A DNA stretch of 64,000 nucleotides from Pseudocercospora fijiensis CIRAD86 (GCF_000340215.1 NW_006921532.1:4167126-4231125); one strand, 5' to 3'; counted from the first letter of the stretch, positions 52,900 through 64,000 are shown. The notes: generated from the letters alone by a model not told the origin. Numbers and translations: made by a program.

Positions 52900-55800
52900 T
52901 TGCCTTTCCTAGTCCGGTGCTATAGAATACGTTCTATAGACTACAGTTCTTTACTATTAGCTAAGACTTCTTCTAACTTAGCAGGTGCTTCGTCGCCTTC
53001 GCGTTAATAGTATAGCTTAAGGAGGGATACATAGAAGGTGTTATAGATAGTGTAATAGGGTAGAAGCTATAACTAGTAGGCCTATATACCCTTCGGTTCT
53101 CGGATGCGGAATAGGCTAATATATCTTAGTGCGAGCTTAGGCCTTGTTTTACTATCGGGTAATAGGTGTTTGCGGATACGGAGGTTCTTTATACTAAGCA
53201 TAACTATATCGCCTTACTTAAAGGTTATTAGAAGGTAGTATTTATTATAGTAGGTCTTTTAGTACTCTTAAGCCTTTGTCAACTTCTCGGCTATCTTAGT
53301 ATAGATTTCTCGCATCTTCTAAACCCTCTTAATAGCTACTAGTGTTTTAGGTTGACCTTAACCCGCTTCCCTTTCCTTGCGCTCGGCCTCGAGCGACAAG
53401 GGGTCTTGTAGTATAGCAGCGTTTTAGCCTATTATAGCGAAATAAGGTAACACCTTAGTAGATGAGTGGATACTATTGTTATATACGAATTCGGCTAGTT
53501 ATAGGAGGTTAACCTAGTCGTTAGGGTTGTTATTAATATAGCTACGTAGGTACTGCTATAGCGTAGTATTCTGCCTCTCGGTCTAGCTATCTGTTTATAG
53601 ATAGAATGCTATAGACAGGCGATGCTTAAGTCTTAGCTATAGGCATATCTTACTCTAATAGTAAGATATAAATGTCGGGCCTCGGTTAGAGACTATCCCC
53701 TTAGGGGTTCCCTAATAGCTGCAAAAGATGTTATTCTATAGTAACTTAGCTAAGTTAATAGCCGTCTAATCCTTCCTAGCAGGGATGTAACGAGCGCCTT
53801 TAGTAAATCGGTCTACGACGACTAGGATAGCGTTAAAGATGTCTTTGCTTCCTCTTCGCTTAGTAGGGGGAAGACCTATAATGAAATCCATTATAAGCTC
53901 TATAAATAGCTTCTTTAGAACAGGGAGTAAAGACAACTCGCCAAATAGTAAGTGCTTTAGTGCTTTAACTCGCTAGCATACTGCATAGGTCTGTATATAC
54001 TCCTTTATATACCGCTTACTATTCGGCTAGTAGTATATGCGCGATAGTAACTCGTGCGACCTCTCTATGCTATAGTAACTAGCGAGTTCACTATTATAGT
54101 GCCTCTTTAAAAGCTCTTATCTAATCGATTGTTTAGCGGGGACATAGTATCTGCCCTTAAACTTTAAGTAACCTTTGTCGTCGATCGACTAATTATTATT
54201 ACTCTTGCTAGATCGGGTCGCCCGCCTACTTACAAGCCTATTAATGCGCTCGATAGCAAAGGCGTCCCTCTACTAAGTACGCAACAGCTTATCTATAAAC
54301 GATTGACTATCCCTATTTATAAGGTCATTTAATAGCACCCTCGCTATTAAACGAGGTACGTATTATATGTATCTAATAGCACTAGTAGCCGGATTAACTG
54401 CAACCTCTTCTGCAGTGCTATCGCTATAAATAGCAATATCTTCAATCGAGTCGTTATAGCTCGAGCGATCTACGTCCTTTTTAACGTATACTAGAAGAAC
54501 GACAACTCCGCTATAGTATTTGTTACCGCCGCGGGGTCCGGAAGTCCGCTTATCCTATACCTGCTTTATAGTAAGGTCTATAGTAATCTTATACTATAGG
54601 GTTAGAAATAGAGAATTAATGTGTTAGGTTTCGCTATCGTAATTAGGTCGCCTCGATAGGCTATTAGTAGGGTTACTTACGCCTAGCCGATATAATATAT
54701 TAAAATCGAACCTAGCGAGGTAGACGGCCTATCTAGCCTATCGACCTATAACCCTAGTAACCTTCGTAATCCTACGGAGGTTGTTATAGTCCGTATAGAC
54801 CTAAATAGGGTGCTAAGCACTATCGAGATAATAGCGCTAGTGCTTAAAGGCTTCTACGATTGCTAGGAGCTCTTACTCGTAGGTCTCGTACCGACGTTCT
54901 ACGTCGATTATCTTCTATAAAAAGAAGGTAATCGGGTGCTAATAGGTATTATTAGCCTACTGTAACATAATAGCTAATATAGCGAACTGTGAAGCGTTAG
55001 TTTCAATTCGGATCTGCTTGCTTAGTACGAAATAGTGTAATAAGGGGACATTAGTAAAGCGTTGCTTTAGGCCGTCAAAAGCGGCTTGTGCTCTATTAGT
55101 CCATTTAAACTCTCTAGTTAGGTTAGCCTTAGTTTTAGTAAGCTTAGTTAGGGGCATCACATGCCGTAAATAACCCTTAATAAACCGACGGTAGAAGTTA
55201 GCGAAACCTAGGAATAATTGAAGCTCTTTAATAGACGTAGGAACGGGCTATTTAGTAATTGTTTTAATCTAGTTAGGATTAGCCTTAACACCCTCGGTTG
55301 AAATAAGGAAGCTAAGGAATAACACCTCTTTAGTAGTAAAGGTGCATTTAGAAGGTTTGCAATACAGTCTATAGGCTCGTAGGCGGTCGAGTACCTTACG
55401 GACTATAGCCTAGTATTCCGTAATGTTAGGAGAGTGTATATAAACTAGGATATCATCTAGGTAAACTATACAGAGGTAGTCTAATAGACCCGAAAGGGCC
55501 CGATTGATATAGGACTAGAATATTGCAGGGGCGTTTACTAGCCTAAATAGCATAACTAGATACTCGAAATAGCTATAGCGGGTACGGAAGGCTGTTTTCT
55601 ATTCATTACCCTTACGGATACAGATGCGATAGTATGCATCCTTAATGTCTAATATAGTGTAGTAGTAGGCACTAGAAAGGCGATCGAGGGTCTTATTAAT
55701 AAGAGGAAGTAGACAGCGGTCTTTAATAGTAATAGCGTTAAGCCTACGATAATTAATACATAGGCGTAGGCTACTATCCTTCTTTAGTACGAACAGGATA

Positions 55801-56560
55801 GGGGCGCTAGCAGGGCTATTACTATACCGAATGCGACTATTAGCTAGGTTTTCCTCTAGGTACTTACGCAATATAGCAAGCTCTCGTTTACTAAGGTTAT
55901 AGAGGGGGCTAAAAGGAACCTCTTTGCCCTCTATAATGTTAATCTTATAATCTGTCTCCTTAAACATAGGCAATGTCGATGCTAAGTAGTGTTTAAACAC
56001 ATTAATATAGGTCTCTCGAATAGGCTCTAGTATGCGTTCGAGCTAGTTAGAGTCTATGCCGTTAGGGGGCATAGGTTCTTCGTTATCCCTATCGAGCAGG
56101 TCGGTAGTCGGATTAGCTAGGGTTAGATTGCTAATAAATAGGACCCTAATATCGTTAGGGCACTCGCTAACATTAATGTGTTTAATGTCTTCTTTCCTAG
56201 CGATTCTAAATCGCTACTGTTAGCTGCCTAGGTCTATAACTATAGCATAGTACTTAAGAACAGGGTTGCTAATAACAATATTAGATAGGAGGCTGTCTAT
56301 GTCTACCGCGTAGGTAGTGAAGTTCAGTAGGCGTTCATTTCCGAGGTCGTCTTTTAGAACTATAGGAATATAGTAGGCTCTATAGGTTAAGTGCCGAGCG
56401 TTATTAAACTAAGCAAGGGTTAGTAGGTTAGTCTTCGGCAGTTGTCGAAGGTCTAATTGCTTAGCTAGGTAATAGCTAATAAGGGCGCTAACTGAATTTC
56501 CGGGGTCTAGCATAACCTTTACCTTATAGTTAGTATCGGGCCTAGATATAAGACAGGTAC
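52900..56560 (-). pseudogene. RIP-killed gypsy pol (protease, RT, RNase H, integrase)
   Basis: On the minus strand a protease-like LDPG-SVS site lies near 56500. The reverse transcriptase follows with LRLCINYRRLNAIT, LDIKDAYYRI and the intact catalytic YLDD (55452-55463). RNase H comes next ([15 protein letters not shown], then [12 protein letters not shown]). An H2C2-type integrase zinc region and core follow (DRFTKGARYIPA; VSNRGPTF with the Asp changed to Asn by RIP). Dozens of TAG and TAA codons interrupt the frame. Non-functional. The family is Ty3/gypsy because RNase H precedes integrase. Confidence 0.88.
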
Positions 56561-56726
56561 GTATAATAGCTAGTACAATGTCGATAGTCTTACGCCGTAC
56601 GAGGCTAACAGTTGGTGCGGCGCTTACTCTTTTTTCGAAGGTTAGCCTATAGGGGTAGCGTTAGCTGCTAAAAGGTGCTTTCGGTGCTTAGCGGTAGTAC
56701 GGTCGACTCGGGCCTAATCCCTAGGT

Positions 56727-58040
56727 TTGTCGTATTAGCCTAGTAGATAGCTAGTACTATCGCAATTAAAGCACTTCAATCTAGTTAGTAGACTGCCGTA
56801 GCTATTGTTGTTAGTTAAGCGGTTAGCGTTATAAGGATACGAGCCCCTTCTACGGCCCCTATCGCGGCCTCCTCTATATAGCCGGCAGCTACGGCCTCTT
56901 CTACGGTTATTATTACTGTTCCTATTGTTAGCATTGTTGTTATAGTAGGAACCTTAGTTTCCTCCGCGGCTACTACAATTGCCGCGGTTAGTACTAGCTA
57001 GTCGGATCCTCGATTCTAGTCGTTGTTAGAGCTAAACAGCCCGTTCGGCTGTTTCTACTTCGACTATAAATTAAATGCGTATTAGGTTAGCCTATTCGAA
57101 CACACGACGGCGGTCTAATTTAAGGACCAATTCCTATCGCAATTTAGGGCGTATTTCGGAAATCCAGATAGAGTCGGTCTTAGCTAGCAAATCGTCCTTA
57201 AGGGTCTTTAAATAGGCCTTAAATAAGCGAGCCGATTGATTAGTCTTTTGTTTAGCTCGAAGGTATTAGTCCTAAGCGTGTTGTTGCCTTAGTATAGGGT
57301 TTCTAAGGGTGTCTAACATAATAGTCTTATAGTCTTGCTACTAAACAGCGGTCTAATTAGTAAGGGAGTCGAAATAGTCATCCTAGGTGCGTTTTAGGTC
57401 TCTATTAATATATTGTATAGCATAGACGACTAGCGAATAGTCGTCTAGCAGGGCCCTTAGTGCATTCCGCTAGTTCAATTCACAATTACGTATATAATTA
57501 TTATACTGCTTGCGGCTAGAGCCATTAAATACGGTACAGTCTTTAAGCTTAGCGTCCTTCTTTTAAATAGAAGGTACTGCTACTAGCTCTAGTCTAGCAG
57601 TAGTTGTTAGGGCTTCCTATAGGCGGCGAATCTCGAGGAGATTATCCTTTAGCTATTGTTCTTAACGTAGGGCAGTAAGCCTGTTTTAGGTAGCTTCTTA
57701 GAGTCTCCCTACTAGTTAGGGGCTAAAGGCTAGTTAGCTATATCGACGGTTGACAATATTGTTAAGAATGTCGTCGATAGGCAATTCTAGGTCGTTACCT
57801 AGAACTATAGGTTCTTCGGCAGGCCTAGTAGCAGGCTCTTTAGTAGGCACCTTAGTAGGTGCTTTAGCAGGCACTTTAGCAGGTACTATGCTACTAGCAT
57901 TGTTATTGCTAGCGCTACTAGCGGCAGTACGGTTATTGTTGCTTCGTAATAAGCCGGCTATTATAATAGGGGGTAACACTAATAATGTATTATTAGCCCC
58001 TAAGATACGGATATAGCGGAATTAGTAAATATCGGTCTAG
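56727..58040 (-). pseudogene. RIP-killed gypsy gag with zinc knuckle
   Basis: A Pro/Ala/Lys-rich leader (PAKVPAKAPTKVP) and a helical capsid-like middle precede a CCHC knuckle at 56732-56773 on the minus strand. Cys and Cys at positions 1 and 4 remain; the His and last Cys now read Tyr, and a Gln codon reads TAG. Each of these changes is a single RIP transition. Arg/Gly/Tyr-rich sequence surrounds it. Confidence 0.7.
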
Positions 58041-58236
58041 TATGCTTAACTTAGTGTAATGGGCCGTATAGAAGGCCTTGCTTGATAATTAGTACGGTTG
58101 TTTTAGTAGAATAGTACGTATAGGTCCCGTTCTTCGGGCGCAATATAGTTAAATCGATAGTTTTCGTAGCTATACCGCTAAAAGCTTGAAATAAGGACTA
58201 TCTAGCTACTGCCCTTAAAGGGTAGATCGAATACTA

Positions 58237-58433
58237 TATTAGAAGGGTTATGTTAGCAGGTAGATAGGGTAGTAGTAGGTATAAGTAGTATTCGATAAGA
58301 AGCTAGGAGGAGAGAGAGGAAGGTAGGAGAGTTAGCCTAACGCTAAGCGCTAAGCCCTGCCTAAGGCATCAAGACCCTAGCTTCACTCGGCCTAGTTATA
58401 TGCTAATCACATATAGCCCCTTTAGCCCTAATA
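58237..58433 (-). repeat. 5' LTR (right copy), heavily RIPped
   Basis: 197 bases aligning without gaps to the left LTR. By my count about 24 differences, all C-to-T or G-to-A in the direction of RIP. Termini are TATTAG and CTAATA. Confidence 0.9.
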
Positions 58434-58899
58434 GCTACTTTACCCCTCGCCTACGCTCGGGGATTTCGGCTATACGTAAAATCGCGATTTGTTAGTAGGC
58501 TATACGTAAATCTCGACGCTAGCGTATATTATATAGTGTATAAGATAGGAAATCGATAGTGCGTGCGATTATAGTTAAGAAGTAGTAGTTTTCGAGCAAA
58601 TTGCGACCGTATATACCTATTCCTATCGCCTTAGCGCGTACCTCGCATCGACTATATAATTAATTACTATGCAGGTTAGCCTATATGTCTAGTATGTAAC
58701 TGCCGCCTCTTATATATCTTCTAGCTTAATAGGGTCGTTCTTACTGCTAGCAACTAAGCCCTTATAACGACTAGTTTTCTTCGGATCTTCGTAGAAATAC
58801 CGCTTCCGCTATATAGACTCTTAACGGCGACGAGGATATACTAGATAAGGCTAAATTATAGTATATATAGTATCCTTATTAAGTAGCGCCTTATTTTAT

Positions 58900-61330
58900 T
58901 ATAACTAGTCTAGTCGGATATTAGGCTCTTACGCGAATAAGCCGTTTAATCGCCGCTTTGACTTAACGTTAGTCTAGGTTAGAAGGTTACCTTCTTCGTA
59001 TTCGCAGGTACGGCTCGGTAGTAATAGTGTCTATACCTAGCTCTACGTATAGGTAATGTCGCCGCTGTCGGAGGTATAAGTATATCGCTTATATTCGCTA
59101 ATAATGTTAGCGTACGGATTACCGGTCTTCTTTACCGAGTCGTTGTTAGTAATAGTAGTAGTAAGAAGCCGAAGGTCGAAGGCACGTTATAGTAGCTTAT
59201 CGATAGGCTGCAATATAACGTCTATAAACTTAGTCTTACTATTGTTATTAAATACAATACGAAAGGCCTCGCTATACTTTAGTCGATATTAGCGTGCCTT
59301 ATTATATAGGGACTTAGCCTTACGGAGCATCTTCTAGTAGCAATTATTAGCTATTTCCTTGTCTTACTAAGTAAGTTATAAGCGCAGTTTAGAAGCCTTA
59401 ATCGTACTAGCTCGAATAAGCCTATTTAGTTGCTCCTTCTAGCGCTTCCTTACGCGTTTAACGAGGCTTATAGACTTGTATTTGCGCTTATATTCTTCAC
59501 CTTTATAGATAGCCGTATCGACTAATGTATTATAGATAGCTTCTACTTGCTTTATAGGTAATAAGGAGAATAGATTAAATAAGGATAATATAGTATCGAT
59601 ACTAAGTAGTACGGTCTTTAGATAGCGACGTCGGAAGTCCTTACGAGCTTATATAGTACTACGAGATGCCTAGATCGTACGAGGGCTAGTAGTAGTAACT
59701 AGCAACTATTATAGCAATTCGGGTGTTAGCGTCCGGATCGGCTAAGGTAGTAAAGATAGCATGCCCTAAGCAATTATATTCTCGAGATCCCTTAAATAGT
59801 AACGACTGTTAGCGCAGTGCTACCTATCTAGATCGACAATATTAGGATTAGGCAAACGTTTACGCTTAACCGATGCGAGGTATTCCTACTAAGCGGCATC
59901 TGCTATTGCAAGCGATTCTTCGTATCGGGCTTCCTCCTACGCTAATTCGCCCTCGATTACCTACTAGTTCTAATTGTAGTCTATAGCGTTATACTAATCT
60001 CGAATGTAACGACAAGGAACCTCTCTATTAATTAGGAACAAGCCTATCTTACGGAATGCGGCCCTTATATTATAGTTAGTAAATGTCTTTACCCGAATAG
60101 CTAAAAGGGCTTCTATAAACTTAGGAATACTAAATTTACTAACACTACGGTATATAGCCTCTAAGACCGCTTGTCTATGCTTTAACTTATATACTTAGAA
60201 TAGTATAACGTCGAGAGGCTATATAAAGTGCGAAGTGTATAGTTATAGGCCCTATAATTGAATTTTATAGCGCTTCGCGAAGGCCGCGAATTCCTTAAAG
60301 CAGTAGGAGCTATAATTGTCGTATAGTAGCACCCTCTATTCGTTTAGGTCCTTAGGTCTCGTCTTACGCTTAAACTAATAGATATAGTATATAGCAGTAT
60401 CGTCTGTTATATAACTAGACTCGTTAATAGTAATTAAGAAGTTGTCCTTACCTAATAACGAGGGTATAGTTAGCAAGTAACGTTGTTATTGCCTTAGGCA
60501 ATAGACTCGGTCTCGGCAATAGACTTACCTTCTTTTAGTATCTAACGCTCTTAAACTATTATACCTTTAACAATTAATTAATATTTAATTACCTCGCTAT
60601 ACGCGTTAACAGTCTCGACTACGGTTATATATATACGATTAGTGTCGCATTTAGTCTAGGCGCGCCGCTTCGTGTCTATTATAACTACGTATTCGTTACT
60701 ACTAATACTAATCCGAAAACCGGTTTCGTCGAAATTCTATATATTCCGCGGCTTTATACCTAGTCGCTCTACTATCGCCTTAAACCGATTAAACTACGCT
60801 CTTATCGTCGAAGGGTTATAGGCTTCCTTGCGCTACTTCTTAATAGGTTTAGACTTTACCTTGCTAAGGTTATGCCGAGCTAGGAATCGTTTAGCCTAGT
60901 TACTACCGAATAGTAGTATAACCTTATTAGGCGACATTCTCTTTAGTATATCTATAGTAATAACGCTAATTAGCGCTACTAGTAAGAATATCCCTATTTC
61001 GTCCCTCTTTCGACAATAATCCGCTAGCGCTAGCTCTTAAGCCTCTATTAACTTAGTATTAGTCGGCAGCCGCGATAGGAGCGATAGACGGCCTCTTAAT
61101 CGCTAGTATATTCGCGAATATAGGTCGGTTGCCCTCTTAATCCTATATACCTCTTGTATACTAAGATTAACTAATTTAGCCTATAGTTTATAGTACCTCG
61201 AAACGACGCGTTCTACTACCCTTTCCGCCCTCTCCGTCTTAGTTAACCGCTTAGTACGCACCCTCTTCGCCTTTTTGCCTTTTTTACGCCTTATAGCTAC
61301 GATTATATATAATCTATATAGTAGAAGAGA
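58900..61330 (-). pseudogene. RIP-killed pogo/Fot1-type (DDE_1) transposase
   Basis: The minus strand starts with a Lys/Arg-rich segment (RRKKGKKAKRVRTKRLTKTE) and a helix-turn-helix-like part. Further on is the catalytic block NFDETGFRIS (near 60740), preceded by IVERLGIKPRNI and followed by an SNEYVVI stretch, the typical start of the pogo/Fot1 DDE domain. The next conserved piece reads YITVVETVNAYSEVI. Many TAG/TAA codons interrupt it, including one for Trp right before NFDE. The C-terminal limits are vague because RIP is dense. Confidence 0.75.
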
Positions 61331-61612
61331 AGGAATAGGAGAATACGCGCTTTAGAATAAGGTGGACGCGCCTGCTAAGGATTATATAAGAAAATAGCGG
61401 TAGTAAGGTCTATAGCTACTATATACTCGGATAAGGCTATTTATATAATATTTAGACTCGCGGTTTATAATAGTATCTACCTAGATATCCGAATAGGACT
61501 GGAAAGTACGATTATATCGAGATTTACGTGTGGCCTACTAACAAATCGCGATTTTACGTATAGCCCATTTCCCCGCGATCAGCGGGCGTAAAGTGACTGA
61601 CGAAACCCCGGA

Positions 61613-62292
61613 TACAGGCCATGGAGCAGACCAGCAGACCGGCAGACCAGGCCACCGCATTGGCCCGGACGAAGCGCAATTTACAGCGGATATTGACTTT
61701 GCCCTGACGCTGGCGGTACACGACGAATGGAGTCTCGTCACAACGGCAATAATAATCATATTTCGTCGAACAGACCAGGCCAGGCCACGTTTTATTAGCT
61801 GGTCGGCATATCAGACTGCTTGCTGCCCTTCTCCTTTTCCCACCGCGCTGCTCCACCTTTGCGACCCTGCATTATCTTGCTGTTGTTTCCCGCCATCGCG
61901 CACCTGTGCTGTCTTCACCGCCGCGCCATGTCCGAGTGAGCTGCTGCACACATCTCTGATTGCGGCCGTGTAAGTGTGTTTCGTCTCCCGCGTGCGCCAA
62001 ACGCACATTCGAGTTCACCTCATCCATCCAGCCAGCACTTCCCAGCACGCACGCCCCTGACCGCTGACCTGGCCCTGCCTGGCCGTTTCACACGCCTTGG
62101 CCTTGATACATCAACATCCTTGTGCCAGATCACATCAATGGCGACGCAATGGCAATGGCAATGGCAACGCAGCCCTCTCGCGACTGCTAGCACAAGACCC
62201 AGAGTCGACTTCCGACATCACCATCCCCTATTCGTTGCCCGCCCTTTCCACCGCGGCTCGATGACATCAAGCTAACTTTGCGCTTACAAGAA
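61613..62292. other. Promoter region of the disordered-protein gene
   Basis: Unique sequence between the transposon block and the next gene. A CAATGG hexamer repeat (62142-62165) lies near the end. An ATG at 62138 opens a short frame, but it does not join the next gene. No RNA gene recognised. Confidence 0.4.
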
Positions 62293-64000
62293 ATGACACC
62301 CTCCGAAGAAAGAGCATCCAGTGTCAACAGGTTGCGTTCACTGTTCGAGACCAAAAACGACAGCTCCAGCTCGCCCAACGCCCGCGGACGCTCTCCCGCT
62401 GGTCTCGGAAGCGACGACAGCCGACCCAAATCGAAGGTCAGAGCCAGCTTCTTCCCCGTCCACTCTCCGAACCGACTGAGCGGTATGGCCTTACCGCCTG
62501 ATGCTGAGGCAGACAAGTCGACTCTGCCTGAGCCCAATCGCGACCCAAGCACCGGCAGGCGATCGAGCTTCAGCGAAGACAAGGATAGTGCCGTTGCCGC
62601 AGCAGTGAAAGGCTCCGTCCATGCAGAGCATGAGAGGCGGAAGACCAATTCTCTTGTGGCAGGCACGATCCCGGAGGCAGTTGTAGAGATGCCACGGGAA
62701 GAGAAGAACATCGAGCTCGGCAAGAAGCAAGAAAGCACAGTCGATGAGCCGGCAGAGAGCCCTGACAAGCATGTGACTGGAGCAGGAGAGGACCCAGCAG
62801 AGATAAAGCCTGCGCCCGTGAGCGGAGGAGGCGCATTACCGCCAGCTGCTGGAGATTTGCGAAAGCGAGGGGCAACTGCGTCGAAAGCTTCAAGCAAGAG
62901 CAGCAACGGCAAAGCAGATGCAAAGCCGCCAGCCATTGCCACTAAGGGTGCACCGAGGCCGTCCACAAGCTCCGTGAAATCACCGCGCACAGCGTCGACA
63001 GCTTCTGCGCCCCCGCCAAAGGTGCCAACCAAGAAGACCTCTCGAAGCTCGCTGACTGCGCCGACCGCTGCTTCCGTGGCTCGAGCTGCTGCTGCCGACA
63101 AAAGCACTGCCGCAGGAGTAAAGCAATCGTCTGCATCCAAGCCCAAACCACGAGAGACTACGACGCCGCTAAACATCTCTTCACGGCTCACGGCGCCAAC
63201 GGCAGCTTCTCGCGCTAAGTACGAAGCTCCTGCGGCTTCTGAGCCAAAGTCGACACCAAGTCGTGCGAAATCAACTTCTTCAACGAGAGCGACACCAAGG
63301 CCATCTCTGGGACGGCCGCAATCTCGCAACTCGGAAAATGAGACGAAGAAAGCGGGTGCGCCAGTCTCTGGCAGCTTTCTAGAGCGTATGACTCGACCAA
63401 CCGCTGCATCATCGGGCCGGACACAGAAAGAGGCGGAGGTTAAGAGCCCGCCAAAGTCGCAGAAATTGCCTCACAGGCCGAAAGCCAACGGACACCCAAA
63501 AAGTGCAGCAAGTCCCTCTGTTGCGACTCCGGATGAGATTGAAGCCGAGACAACCTCGGTAGAAGAGCCATCTGTGGTTCCAGAAGACGAGTCCCGAGAG
63601 GAGGCGGTTCATTCTGCGGCCCAGTCAGCAGTCGAAGATGTTGCTGAAGAGCAATCAGTTCCGGAGGCTGTCACACCAGAAGCTGCCTCTACTACTGCTT
63701 CTGAGCAGATGGAAGGCAAGTCGATGACTGTAGAGGTTCCTGTAGGTGAAGAGACACCCGTCCCGAGCACCAATGGCCACGCAGAGGACCCGCCAGCACT
63801 AGAGAGCACGCCGGCAGCACCGGCATTCGAAGACTCAATTCGCTAGAGGCGTCGCAATGCATTCCATAGTTCTGAGATGGATGCCATTGAGCAGAGTCTG
63901 TCCAGCCCCCGTCGTTCGATCAGTCCGCTCGTTCCTTACGAAGAAGCTTTTCAAAACCGCAGGATTCGAGAACAGCGACGGAGTGAGACGGTACATACGG
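62293..64000 (+). CDS. Long disordered Ser/Pro/Ala/Lys-rich protein, runs off window
   Basis: The frame from ATG 62293 gives 517 residues up to TAG 63844-63846. It opens with MTPSEERASSVNRLRSLFE. It is almost entirely low complexity (Ser, Ala, Pro, Lys), with a repeated motif LTAPTAAS at residues 254-261 and 299-306 and a relative, TRPTAAS, at 367-373. The same reading frame is open again after the TAG to the window end (starting RRRNAFHSSEMDAIEQ). An intron 63742-63846 (donor GTAGGT, acceptor GCTAG) would join both parts in phase. I therefore think the protein continues. Family not recognised; the motifs suggest a cytoskeletal or scaffold protein, but this is a guess. Confidence 0.65.

Larger units (their letters stand above)
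51309..58433 (-). mobile_element. Ty3/gypsy-type LTR retrotransposon, RIP-inactivated
   Basis: 7,125 bases with two 197-base LTRs and a 5-base target duplication GCTAC (51304-51308 and 58434-58438). Coding order on the minus strand is gag, protease, reverse transcriptase, RNase H, integrase. The plus-strand sequence next to the left LTR gives a purine tract on the coding strand, as expected before a 3' LTR. The right (5') LTR and the interior are saturated with RIP-type changes; the left LTR and about 100 bases beyond it are not. The stretch 51611-52900 is RIPped internal sequence without a recognised domain, and 58041-58236 is the leader. Confidence 0.9.
51289..61612 (-). mobile_element. Pogo/Fot1-type DNA transposon, split by a nested LTR element
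   Basis: The outer block is flanked by TA (51287-51288 and 61613-61614). The ends TCCGGGGTTGCGTCAG and its mirror CTGACGAAACCCCGGA are inverted repeats. The left inverted repeat is interrupted after 20 bases by a gypsy element and resumes at 58439 (TTTACCCCTCGCC...), matching the right end (reverse complement from 61612) for about 97 bases in total. Removing the LTR element and its duplicated GCTAC leaves a 3.2-kb transposon. Each end has two copies of a 13-bp subterminal motif (GGCTATACGTAAA), 30 bases apart. The body is strongly RIPped. Confidence 0.85.

Noticed and set aside
62187..63329. A 380-codon minus-strand frame over the last gene
   Set aside because: Composition is the complement of the Ser/Ala/Pro-rich plus-strand protein; no domain.
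1..64000. A secondary-metabolite gene cluster (ABM, EthD, MFS, Zn2Cys6 all occur in the window)
   Set aside because: No polyketide synthase, peptide synthetase, terpene cyclase or P450 is present, and the four genes are far apart among housekeeping genes.

Overview
The window is nuclear DNA of a filamentous ascomycete (Pezizomycotina). Genes are dense, with short introns of about 50-150 bases using GTRNGT donors. The families are fungal: a Zn2Cys6 regulator, fungal arrestin, GT90/CAP10, DOMON-b561, a maltose-permease-like MFS carrier, Mal3/Bim1 and Ku80. The unique sequence is broken by AT-rich islands in which CpA and TpG have become TpA, the mark of repeat-induced point mutation (RIP). A dothideomycete is my best guess from gene style, not something the sequence proves.

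Layout. 1-24 kb is mostly ordinary gene space: an arrestin-like protein (cut by the window edge), a bZIP factor, an Stm1/HABP4-type RNA/ribosome-binding protein, a secreted DOMON-cytochrome b561 protein, the EB1 homologue, an NTF2-RRM (G3BP/Nxt3-type) protein, a GT90 glycosyltransferase, an atypical septin-like GTPase, a small conserved protein, and a convergent pair of dimeric alpha-beta-barrel proteins (ABM and EthD). 24.46-27.90 kb is a TA-flanked DNA transposon with about 45-bp inverted ends, a RIP-killed DD34E (Tc1-type) transposase and a second, convergent dead ORF that I cannot identify. 28-51 kb is gene space again: NudC, a Zn2Cys6 regulator with an apparent frameshift, a C3HC/Rsm1-type zinc-finger protein, a Cep57/Ppc89-like spindle-pole protein, an MFS sugar carrier, a DUF4149/TMEM205-like membrane protein divergent from Ku80, a large secreted Cys-rich protein with a CBM18-like module, an SLC35F6-like carrier, a small unknown protein, and a glutathione transferase remnant.

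51.29-61.61 kb is a nested transposon block. A 7.1-kb gypsy-type LTR element on the minus strand sits inside the left terminal inverted repeat of a pogo/Fot1-type DNA transposon. Both insertions can be dated relative to each other from their target-site duplications (GCTAC for the LTR element, TA for the DNA element). The block is heavily RIPped inside but nearly untouched at its outer edges, so the two LTRs of one element differ by about two dozen changes, all C-to-T or G-to-A. The window ends in a long disordered protein whose apparent stop codon coincides with a possible 3' splice site.

I see no secondary-metabolite cluster. The gene functions are mainly housekeeping (microtubule and spindle: EB1, NudC, Ppc89-like; mRNA and ribosome: Stm1-like, NTF2-RRM; DNA repair: Ku80) with a few transport, wall and regulatory genes between them. 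The most unusual content is the transposon architecture and its RIP pattern. Exon joins were worked out by hand from reading frame and splice signals, without transcript data.
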